A model generated the notes under the pieces. It did no database searches. It was given only the letters and a program-made list of their open reading frames with translations, and had not been told where the DNA came from. This document shows, in pieces, positions 1-5,931 of a stretch of DNA of 9,244 nt. Each line of letters begins with the position of its first letter. The first letter of the stretch is position 1. Made by a program: the position numbers and the translations under genes. Source of the stretch: Anaerolineales bacterium (lineage in GTDB: Bacteria > Chloroflexota > Anaerolineae > Anaerolineales > DRMV01); assembly GCA_026991215.1 (NCBI GenBank), contig JALXBY010000337.1, positions 1-9,244 of the forward strand. Direction: 5' to 3'.

Positions 1-771
1 GGGCGGCTCCATGTGGTGGAGGGCGTCCCGCAGGGAGTGCATCCGGGAGCGGATCTCCTCCCAGGGCAGCGGGGCCCTGCCCCAGGCCGTCAACCAGGTG
101 GCCCGGAATACCGGGAGCGCGTAGACCCAGAACACCCCATCCTCCCCGCGCCACCAGGCCAGCCGCTCCGCGACAGCGGTCGCCCCGCGGGTTTGGGGGA
201 AGGCCATCGCCTGGGGCAGGGGTTCCCCAAGCCAGAGCAGGACCCCGTGGCCTTCTGCCCACCAGCCCAGGCCCTGCATGGCTTCCACCTGGTCCATGAT
301 GCTTTCCAACATCTCCAGGACCTTGGGGTGCTCCAGCCACTCCGGGCGGGCCGGCAGGGGCAGGGCGTCGGTCAGGGCGGCCTGTACGTCGGCCGGGGGG
401 AAGAGCAAAGGCTTCAAGGCCCGGGCCAGGGATTGGGCCGTCCAGGGCGGGGGCACCACCCGGTGAAACCGCAACCAGCCGGGGAAGCCCAGGCCCCGCA
501 ACACCTCTTCTTCCCCCAAGGCCACCCACTTGAGGGCCGGGGCCACCTGCCACAGATGCCGGAACAGGGGGTACAGCCCCTCCAGCGGGGTTTCCTGCAC
601 CACTCGTACGTCCAGGCACACCACGTGCCAGGGCCGTTTGGGTTTGCGCAGGGAAGAATGGGTAAGGGCAGGGACCCGCGCTACGGCTACGGGTCGCCCC
701 AGGGCCGCAGGCAGCCCCCGAAACACGGACTCCAGCGTCCGGTCCTGACTCACAAGGAGCAAGGTCGGCAT
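1..771 (-). CDS. Degenerate receiver-domain (response-regulator-like) protein, 3' end outside window
   Basis: This frame is open from an ATG at 771 to the window edge: 257 codons with no stop, so the C-terminus is missing. Residues 1-123 look like a CheY-type receiver: strand 1 (MPTLLLVSQD), an Asp at position 54 ending strand 3 (HVVCLDV), strand 4 (KWVALG), and a last helix (SLARALKPLL). The acidic pair that binds Mg2+ is reduced to S-Q-D at 8-10. The Ser/Thr after strand 4 is Gly, and the strand 5 Lys is not evident. Phosphorylation is therefore doubtful, though D54 remains. Residues about 150-257 (helix, then GVLLWLGEPL, then a Trp-rich strand and helix) may be a small alpha/beta sensor fold of roadblock or GAF type; this is a guess. 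The competing frame starting at the pheT stop (TGATG) has poor third-position GC, which supports this one. It lies 12 bases after pheT and is probably co-transcribed. The ribosome site is weak (GGGGA, 7-base spacing). Confidence 0.72.
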   Translation of the reverse strand, partial: MPTLLLVSQDRTLESVFRGLPAALGRPVAVARVPALTHSSLRKPKRPWHVVCLDVRVVQETPLEGLYPLFRHLWQVAPALKWVALGEEEVLRGLGFPGWLRFHRVVPPPWTAQSLARALKPLLFPPADVQAALTDALPLPARPEWLEHPKVLEMLESIMDQVEAMQGLGWWAEGHGVLLWLGEPLPQAMAFPQTRGATAVAERLAWWRGEDGVFWVYALPVFRATWLTAWGRAPLPWEEIRSRMHSLRDALHHMEPP

Positions 772-783
772 ACGTTTTCCCCA

Positions 784-3318
784 TCAACGGCCCCGCAACC
801 GGGCCTGGAAGCGCTTTTCCACCTCCCGCACGATGCGCTCGCGGATTTTGGCCACCTGCTTGTCGGTCAGCGTACGGTCCTGGGCCTGGTAGGTGACCCG
901 GAAGGCCAGGCTGCGTTTGCCCTCAGGGATGCCCGGCCCGGTGTACACGTCGAACAACACCACCTGGGTGACGTAAGGCCGGCCGGCCTCCCGAATCGTG
1001 GCCATGACCTGGTAAGCGGGCACGGCCTCGTCCACCACGAAGGCCAGGTCTTCGATGACCGGCGGGTACTGGGGCAGGGGCCGGACCTCGAAGCGTTCGG
1101 GTATGGCCGCGAGCAGGGCTTCCGCGTCCAACTCGGCCACCAGCACCGGATGGCGGAAACCGTCGTAGCCGCGGCGGACTAAGGGGTGCAGTTCCCCCAC
1201 ATGCCCGATGGGTTGCCCATCCAGCAGTACCCTGGCCTGCTTGCCTGGATGCAGGGCCGGGTGCTCCCCAGGCTCGAACTGGATGCGTTCCTCCAGATGC
1301 AGGTTGCGGAACAGGGCTTCCAGCCGGCCTTTGATGTCGTAGAAGTCCATGGCCTCAGGCTCGCCGTGCCCCCAGAAGGGCGCTTCCCGGGAACCGGTCA
1401 AAAGCAGGGCCAGGCGCCGCGGCTCTGCGGGCAGGAGTTCCCCTTCCCGCGGCAGGAACACCGGGCCGATTTCAAACAGGGCCTGCCGCTCCACGAAGCG
1501 GGCGTTGGCTTCGGCCACCTCCAGCAGGCCGGGCAGGAGTTCCTGCCGCAACACCCTTCGGTCCTGGGAAATGGGGTTGACCAGGCGGACGTAGGTACGC
1601 GAGGGCCGCTCGTTTTCGGGGTACATTCGGGCCTCGCGTTCGGGCGCGGTCAGGCGGTAGGTGATGGCTTCCCGAAAGCCCAGGCGGGCCAGCACGTCCC
1701 GCAGGTGCTCTTCGCGTTCCACGTCGGGGTTGCCCACCTGGGGCGGCAGTTCGTCCGCCAGGCGGGTTTCGGGAATCCGGTCGTAGCCGTAGATGCGGGC
1801 GATTTCCTCCAGCAGGTCCGCCCGGCCCACCACGCCTTCGCCGATGTCCAGCCGGTGGGGTGGCGTTACCGCGATGACCTTATCCCCTTCCACGGTGCAT
1901 TGGAATTCCAAGCGCTCCAAAAGCCGCGCGATTTCCTGGGCGGAAAGCCGGATGCCCAGGCCCCGGTAGACGTCGGCTTCGGTAACCGTGTTCACCGGGT
2001 CCTGGTGGGGTTTGGGGTATCGGTCGATCAGCCCCCGGGCCACGGTGCCCTGGGCCCAGCGGTGCATGAGCAGCAGGGCCCGTTTCAGCGCGGGTTCCAC
2101 CAAGGCCGGGTGCACGCCCCGCTCGAAGCGGTACGCGGCCTCGGTCTGCAGGTTGAGCCGTTTGCGGGTGCGGCGGATGTTCACGGGGTTCCAGGTCGCG
2201 GATTCCACCAGCACCCGCCGGGTGGTGGCCCGGACTTCGCTTTCCAGGCCGCCCATCACGCCCGCGATGGAAAGCGCACCCTGGGTATCGGCCACGACCA
2301 CAGTATCCGGGTCCAGGGTGCGGGTTTCCCCGTCCAGGGTGGTCAGGGTTTCCCCCGGTCGGGCACGGCGGGTGATGATGGTCGGTGCCTTCCCCCCGGC
2401 CCGACGGACCAGCACGTCGTAATCGAAGGCGTGCAAGGGCTGGCCCCATTCCAGCATCACGTAGTTGGTGGCATCGACGATGTTGTTGATGGGCCGCAGC
2501 CCGGCCAGCCGCAGGCGGAACTGTACCCAGTACGGGCTGGGTCCCAGGCTCACCCCTTCCACCAGGCCCACGGCAAACCGCGGGTTGAGGTCAGGTTCCT
2601 CGATGACCACGTCCGCCCGGCCTTGCAGGGGCGGGCCTTGCATGGGTGGTTCGGTTTCGGGGTAGCGCAGTGGCCGCTCGAACAGCGCGGCCACCTCCCG
2701 GGCCACGCCCAGGATGCCCAGACACCGGGCCATGTTGGGCGTGATGTCGATGTCGATGACCACATCCCCCAGGTATTCGGCCAGGGGGACGCCGGTGGGC
2801 GCATCCGGATCCAGGATGATGATGCCCTCGTGCTCGTCGGAGATGCCCAGTTCCCGCTCCGAGCACACCATGGCGTAGGATTCCACACCCCGCAACTTCT
2901 TGCGTTTGAGCCGGAAGGTCTTGCCGGGGTTGTACGGGTCCTGCAACACCGCGCCTTCCCGGGCGAAGGCCACCTTGAGGGGCTGCTGGAGGCGCCCCTG
3001 GCCTTTGAAGGGGAAGAGGTTGGGCGCGCCGGTGACCACCACGTGTTCCTGCTGGCCGTCGTAGACCACGGCCAGGACCAGCCGGTCCGCGTTGGGATGG
3101 GGGCGGACCTCCCGCACCTCGCCCACCACGATGCGTTCCGGATCCCAGGCAAAGCCCAGGATTTTGAAGTCGAAACGGCCCTGACTGGGCATGGGCCGGC
3201 CCACGTAGTGCAACGCGGTGACCTCCAGGCCGGCCATGGTGATGCGGCGGGCCACATCTTCCACCGGAATGTCCGCGACATCGACGTAGTCCAACAGCCA
3301 TCGGAAGGGGACGCGCAT
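784..3318 (-). CDS. pheT: Phenylalanine--tRNA ligase beta subunit
   Basis: This is the large subunit of the (alpha-beta)2 cytoplasmic enzyme that charges tRNA-Phe; with PheS it also provides editing and tRNA binding. The 844 residues show the family's full domain order. These are an N-terminal helix (MRVPFRWLLDYV), the EMAP-II-like tRNA-binding fold at about 45-170 (HPNADRLVLAVV at 74-85; CSERELGISDEHEGI at 152-166), and B3/B4 at about 245-400 (NNIVDATNYVMLEWGQPLHAFD; AGVMGGLESEV; EAAYRFERGV). B5 follows at about 443-520 with acidic residues D491, D501, E504 and E505, then the inactive synthetase-like core at about 530-730, and an FDX-ACB anticodon-binding domain at 748-840. It is longer than the usual ~800 residues, because of insertions in the tRNA-binding fold (around 101-135) and in B5. 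The start at 3318 gives the canonical MRVP N-terminus, with AAGGAGG nine bases upstream. ATG 3324 has only 3-base spacing. The frame stays open for 154 codons further upstream, but that part has no PheT similarity and crosses the promoter. No pheS is adjacent. Confidence 0.97.
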   Translation of the reverse strand: MRVPFRWLLDYVDVADIPVEDVARRITMAGLEVTALHYVGRPMPSQGRFDFKILGFAWDPERIVVGEVREVRPHPNADRLVLAVVYDGQQEHVVVTGAPNLFPFKGQGRLQQPLKVAFAREGAVLQDPYNPGKTFRLKRKKLRGVESYAMVCSERELGISDEHEGIIILDPDAPTGVPLAEYLGDVVIDIDITPNMARCLGILGVAREVAALFERPLRYPETEPPMQGPPLQGRADVVIEEPDLNPRFAVGLVEGVSLGPSPYWVQFRLRLAGLRPINNIVDATNYVMLEWGQPLHAFDYDVLVRRAGGKAPTIITRRARPGETLTTLDGETRTLDPDTVVVADTQGALSIAGVMGGLESEVRATTRRVLVESATWNPVNIRRTRKRLNLQTEAAYRFERGVHPALVEPALKRALLLMHRWAQGTVARGLIDRYPKPHQDPVNTVTEADVYRGLGIRLSAQEIARLLERLEFQCTVEGDKVIAVTPPHRLDIGEGVVGRADLLEEIARIYGYDRIPETRLADELPPQVGNPDVEREEHLRDVLARLGFREAITYRLTAPEREARMYPENERPSRTYVRLVNPISQDRRVLRQELLPGLLEVAEANARFVERQALFEIGPVFLPREGELLPAEPRRLALLLTGSREAPFWGHGEPEAMDFYDIKGRLEALFRNLHLEERIQFEPGEHPALHPGKQARVLLDGQPIGHVGELHPLVRRGYDGFRHPVLVAELDAEALLAAIPERFEVRPLPQYPPVIEDLAFVVDEAVPAYQVMATIREAGRPYVTQVVLFDVYTGPGIPEGKRSLAFRVTYQAQDRTLTDKQVAKIRERIVREVEKRFQARLRGR

Positions 3319-3327
3319 GGGCATCGG

Positions 3328-3334
3328 CCTCCTT
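3328..3334 (-). promoter_or_regulatory. pheT ribosome binding site (AAGGAGG)
   Basis: The minus strand reads AAGGAGG, a near-perfect match to the 16S rRNA 3' end. It is followed by two in-frame ATGs, at 3324 (3 bases away) and 3318 (9 bases away). The spacing and the conserved MRVP N-terminus both favour 3318. It also shows that the long open frame upstream is not part of the protein. Confidence 0.8.
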
Positions 3335-3388
3335 GCGAGTGCTGAAGCGGGCGGGCTGCGCCCTGGGGCGGCATTTGGCTGAAAGGAA

Positions 3389-3394
3389 ATTATA
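3389..3394 (-). promoter_or_regulatory. -10 element of a probable pheT promoter
   Basis: The minus strand carries a perfect TATAAT box in otherwise GC-rich sequence. It lies in the 110-base gap between the small membrane protein gene and pheT. Transcription would start about 60 bases before the pheT ATG. At 16-18 base spacing the -35 region (about 3411-3417, reading ACGCTC) does not resemble TTGACA, so the promoter is incomplete by consensus. I see no T-box, tRNA-like leader or attenuator hairpin in the short leader. Confidence 0.5.
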
Positions 3395-3428
3395 CTCCGG
3401 CGGGTTGGGTGGAGCGTTGCTATCGAGT

Positions 3429-3860
3429 CTATAGCCCGCGTCCCACAGCCAATACGGTCAACGTGGTCAGGAGGGTCACCAGCAGGGATAGGGCCAGGCC
3501 ACGCCCACTGGGGGTGAGGAGCAACGCGGCTCCCAGGCAAGCCAGGCCCGCGACCAGCATCATGGGAAAGATGCTGAACAGGCCGGGGACAACGAAACCC
3601 AGAAGATACCCTGCGGCTGTATATGGCCCCCATACCACGGGTTTGAGCCGCGAATTGCGGTTCATGGCGACGGCGGCCGTTGCGGGGGACGCAGCAGCCA
3701 GCAACCAACCCACGGCATAAGCCATGCCCACGGGGTGTCCCAGCCATCCTCGGTCGGGCAGAACCAGGAACACGCCCCAAAGCCAGAGCACGGGTCCCAG
3801 TGCGAACAGGGAGAGCCCCAGGGCAGCCAGGCGTCGCCAGCGAGGGATGGGGGAGGACAT
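3429..3860 (-). CDS. Small five-helix membrane protein of unknown function
   Basis: A 143-residue, very hydrophobic protein that I do not recognise. There are about five membrane segments: 11-33, 44-66, 76-98, 99-116 and 122-140. A basic N-terminus (PRWRR) and basic loops (NRNSRLK at 67-73) would put the N-terminus in the cytoplasm by the positive-inside rule. No catalytic motif or ligand-binding signature is visible. It begins 25 bases after the methyltransferase stop, so the two probably share a transcript. The start is uncertain. ATG 3860 is the first ATG that gives a membrane protein without a junk extension, but the only purine-rich site (GAGG) is 15 bases upstream of it. An in-frame GTG at 3863 or CTG at 3869 would be 12 or 6 bases from that site. 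The open frame reaches back to 4100, but that part overlaps the methyltransferase and reads as shadow sequence. Confidence 0.7.
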   Translation of the reverse strand: MSSPIPRWRRLAALGLSLFALGPVLWLWGVFLVLPDRGWLGHPVGMAYAVGWLLAAASPATAAVAMNRNSRLKPVVWGPYTAAGYLLGFVVPGLFSIFPMMLVAGLACLGAALLLTPSGRGLALSLLVTLLTTLTVLAVGRGL

Positions 3861-3885
3861 CACAGGCAGGTTATTCCTCAGAATG

Positions 3886-4458
3886 CTATGCCATCCGCTG
3901 CCAGACGTAGAAGACCGCGGGCCGCCAGTCCTCCCGGCGTTGGGCCTCCCGTAGATGGAAGCCCTCCTGGAAATAGCCCTGCACCTCCTCTGAGGTGATG
4001 CCGCGAGGGCCGGGCCGACGCTGGCCTTTCTCCAGGGGGAGGAAGGCGTACAGCAGGTACACGCCACCCGGCACCAGCACCCGCTGTAGCGATGCCACAT
4101 AGCGCGCCCGGTCTTCCTGGCTCAGGCTGTGGAAGCAGCCCACGTCCAGGGCCAGGTCGAAGGTGCCCAGGTCCGGGGGCAGGTCGGTCACGTCGGCCAC
4201 GAGGAAGCGGACGTCCACGCCGGCTTCCTGGGCCTTGCGGCGGGCCTTGGCGATGGCCAGCCGGGCGATGTCCACGCCGGTGACCTGAAAACCCTGGCGG
4301 GCCAGGTAAATCGCGTTCGTGCCGGTGCCGCAGCCCAGGTCCAGCGCCCGACCGGGTCGGGTCCGGGTGCGCTCTATCCATTCCACCAAAGCGGGTTGGG
4401 GTCGGCCGGTATCCCACGGCGGGCGGAAGAGGTACATCAGGTTCCAGAAGTAGGCCAT
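3886..4458 (-). CDS. Class I SAM-dependent methyltransferase
   Basis: A 190-residue Rossmann-fold methyltransferase that would transfer a methyl group from S-adenosylmethionine to an unknown acceptor, probably in the cytoplasm. Motif I is LDLGCGTGT at 39-47. The acidic residue that holds the SAM ribose is D63 in VTGVDIA. The adenine-contacting stretch is VADVTDLP (88-95), the motif IV region is FDLALDVGCFHSL (100-112), and post-motif strand 5 is LVPGGVYLLYAF (128-139). The N-terminal FRPPWDTGRPQPALVEWI (11-28) is typical of small methyltransferases annotated as thiopurine- or TehB-like, which do not share a proven substrate. The start at 4458 is set by a strong GGAGG five bases upstream. An upstream ATG at 4728 would run through the divergent control region and the start of the next gene, so I rejected it. 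It is first in a likely minus-strand unit with the small membrane protein. Confidence 0.9.
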   Translation of the reverse strand: MAYFWNLMYLFRPPWDTGRPQPALVEWIERTRTRPGRALDLGCGTGTNAIYLARQGFQVTGVDIARLAIAKARRKAQEAGVDVRFLVADVTDLPPDLGTFDLALDVGCFHSLSQEDRARYVASLQRVLVPGGVYLLYAFLPLEKGQRRPGPRGITSEEVQGYFQEGFHLREAQRREDWRPAVFYVWQRMA

Positions 4459-4504
4459 CTTCACCTCCCGCAAAATTGAGGATAATCGCCTACGCCAGGG
4501 GCAC

Positions 4505-4533
4505 TTGACAGGGGTTGGGCTTTCAAGTATAAG
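4505..4533 (+). promoter_or_regulatory. Sigma-70-type promoter of the LysM/M23 peptidase gene
   Basis: TTGACA at 4505-4510 is followed by exactly 17 bases and TATAAG at 4528-4533, which is 11 of 12 bases of the housekeeping consensus. Transcription would begin near 4540 and leave a leader of about 90 bases before the ATG at 4633. Such a strong match in GC-rich DNA is unlikely by chance and suggests high or constitutive expression. Confidence 0.82.
4526..4531 (-). promoter_or_regulatory. Possible -10 element for the methyltransferase gene
   Basis: The minus strand reads TATACT about 68 bases before the methyltransferase start. It overlaps the -10 box of the rightward promoter almost completely. 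The expected -35 position (4549-4554, reading ACCTTT) is poor. A second weak option is CTGTCA at 4507-4512 with GATTAT about 18 bases downstream. Either could be chance, since a TATA-like box is partly self-complementary. Confidence 0.3.
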
Positions 4534-4562
4534 AAGGGCGCCCGGTGAAAAGGTACGATGTA

Positions 4563-4607
4563 ATGAAAGTATTGTTCGGAGGACCCACCGCGAGGTCCGG
4601 CTTTCAT
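4563..4607 (+). promoter_or_regulatory. Nested inverted repeat in the leader of the peptidase gene
   Basis: In the transcribed leader, ATGAAAG (4563-4569) is complementary to CTTTCAT (4601-4607). Between them, GGACC (4581-4585) is complementary to GGTCC (4594-4598) around an 8-base loop. The result would be a stem-loop with an outer 7-bp helix, an asymmetric interior loop (11 bases left, 2 right) and an inner 5-bp helix. It ends 14 bases before the GGAGG ribosome site. It could be a post-transcriptional control element or protein site. It does not match the size or layout of a riboswitch class I know. Confidence 0.4.
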
Positions 4608-4632
4608 CAACGCGTGTCCCTGGAGGCCAACG

Positions 4633-5859
4633 ATGGACGAAGACAAAATCCGCTGGATGACCGAGGTTTCGGTCGACCCCGACGAGGCGCCCGGTCCGGA
4701 GTTCTGGACCTGGGAACGCCTGGCCCAAATGGGGTTACTGGAACCTCTGGGCCGGTGGCTTTCGCATCTGACCGTTGTGGTGCTTTTGGTAGGCGCGACC
4801 GTGTTCTTCCGCTTCTCCGGCCTCCCCGATACCCCCGCCTTCGTTCTCACCCCACAACCGGCCAACGTGATGAACGCTGCGGCCCTGGCCGGGAGCATTC
4901 CCCAAGAAGAGGAACAAAGCCAGACCCAAGAAGAAGAGGTGTCCCTGCCGCCCTTCCCCACGCCTGCGCCGGTCTATGGCATCACCCGGCGCCTGGTGCT
5001 GGATACCGACATCCCCCAACTGGTGCGCACCAAACCCATCAAGTACACGGTACGGGCGGGCGATACCCTGGCTTCCATTGCCGAGCGCTTTGGCCTCAAG
5101 GTGGAAACCATCTTCTGGAGCAACGTCAAGACCTTGAAAGGGGATGCCCATACCTTGCGGCCTGGCCTGGAACTCATCATCCCGCCGCAGGATGGCATCC
5201 TCTACGAATGGGAAGAGGGCGATACCCTCCAGAAGGTGGCGGAAAAGTTCAAGGTGGACCCCGCTGTCATCGTGGATTTCCCCACCAACGAACTGGACCC
5301 CGCGGTCTTGGTGGACGACGAGGCCTCCAAGAACATCCCCGAAGGCACGCTGCTCTTCATCCCCGGCGCGGAACTCAAGGACATCGACTGGCGGCTGCCG
5401 CGCTTCATTCGGGAGAAACTCGCCTACTCGCCCCTGCGCGGGCCTGGTGAGTGCGGCCCTATCGGTTATGGCCCCATTGGAACCTACACCTTCATCTGGC
5501 CTACGACCACATACATCATCACGACCCCTTACAGCGTGGCGCATCCGGCCATTGACATCGCGGGCAAGTTGGGCCTCCCCATTTTCGCTATGGACCATGG
5601 CGTGGTGGTCTATGCGGGCTGGCATAACGGTGGGTACGGTAACGTAGTGGTCATTGATCATGGTAACGGCTGGAAGACCCTCTATGCCCACATGAGCCGT
5701 ATCCTGGCAGGGTGCGGCCAAGAGGTGTACCAAGGGCAGATCATTGGGTCCATGGGCAATACTGGCCGCTCCACCGGCCCCCATGTGCACATCGAGATGA
5801 TCAACGCCCAGTACGGCAAGGTGAACCCGCTCCTCTTCCTGCCCTACAAGGGTAAGTAA
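4633..5859 (+). CDS. Membrane-anchored LysM / M23 family metallopeptidase
   Basis: A 408-residue cell-wall protein. Residues 1-44 are an acidic, probably cytoplasmic tail, followed by one membrane segment at about 46-61 (LTVVVLLVGATVFFRF). A Glu/Gln-rich then Pro-rich linker occupies 88-115. The first LysM domain is at about 137-185 (KYTVRAGDTLASIAERFGL), and a second, more divergent one at about 189-245 (GDTLQKVAEKF, ending IPEGTLLFIPG). The C-terminal 285-405 is a peptidase M23 (lysostaphin/LytM) domain. Its zinc-site residues are present: H304 and D308 (HPAID), and H386 in HVH, with H384 as the catalytic partner; H353 lies in the conserved YAHM. It is therefore probably an active endopeptidase that cuts peptide cross-bridges in peptidoglycan, held at the membrane outer face while LysM binds glycan. 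The only two cysteines, C274 and C361, could form a disulfide. The start has GGAGG six bases upstream. A strong promoter precedes it and a strong terminator follows. Confidence 0.93.
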   Translation: MDEDKIRWMTEVSVDPDEAPGPEFWTWERLAQMGLLEPLGRWLSHLTVVVLLVGATVFFRFSGLPDTPAFVLTPQPANVMNAAALAGSIPQEEEQSQTQEEEVSLPPFPTPAPVYGITRRLVLDTDIPQLVRTKPIKYTVRAGDTLASIAERFGLKVETIFWSNVKTLKGDAHTLRPGLELIIPPQDGILYEWEEGDTLQKVAEKFKVDPAVIVDFPTNELDPAVLVDDEASKNIPEGTLLFIPGAELKDIDWRLPRFIREKLAYSPLRGPGECGPIGYGPIGTYTFIWPTTTYIITTPYSVAHPAIDIAGKLGLPIFAMDHGVVVYAGWHNGGYGNVVVIDHGNGWKTLYAHMSRILAGCGQEVYQGQIIGSMGNTGRSTGPHVHIEMINAQYGKVNPLLFLPYKGK

Positions 5860-5877
5860 ACGAGGCAACTCCACGGG

Positions 5878-5910
5878 AAAGCGGGGGCGCACCGGCCCCC
5901 GCTTTCTTTA
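5878..5910 (+). terminator. Intrinsic terminator after the peptidase gene
   Basis: A perfect 11-bp stem (AAAGCGGGGGC at 5878-5888, complement at 5895-5905) encloses a 6-base loop (GCACCG). It is followed by a T-rich run (TTTCTTTA). It starts 18 bases after the peptidase stop codon. The A-run at the left base makes it partly bidirectional, but no minus-strand gene ends here. Confidence 0.9.
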
Positions 5911-5931
5911 TCCAACAACGGAGCGTGCACC

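Noticed and set aside
13..1182. A 389-codon plus-strand open frame at the left end.
   Set aside because: It runs antisense across two minus-strand genes, including the pheT 3' end, and has a low-complexity Gly/Gln/His/Pro composition. The minus strand explains the region better.
1186..3345. A 719-codon plus-strand open frame opposite pheT.
   Set aside because: It is exactly antisense to a clear PheT, rich in His/Gly/Gln/Pro as expected of a shadow frame, and has no recognisable domain.
3319..3388. A T-box or phenylalanine attenuator before pheT.
   Set aside because: The leader is about 60 bases, with no T-box sequence, no Phe-rich leader peptide and no terminator hairpin with a T-run.
3319..3780. 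A 154-codon N-terminal extension of the pheT frame.
   Set aside because: It has no PheT similarity, crosses a TATAAT box and a perfect ribosome site, and overlaps the membrane protein gene. High GC keeps the frame open by chance.
4540..4632. A c-di-AMP (ydaO-type) or other known riboswitch in the peptidase leader.
   Set aside because: The leader is only about 90 bases and lacks the layout of that class; only a simple nested stem is visible.
3886..4728. A longer methyltransferase starting at 4728.
   Set aside because: It would overlap the start of the divergent peptidase gene and both promoters. The strong ribosome site five bases before 4458 decides the start.
4735..5892. A 385-codon minus-strand open frame opposite the peptidase gene.
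   Set aside because: It is antisense to a complete LysM/M23 protein with all zinc ligands and begins inside the terminator stem.
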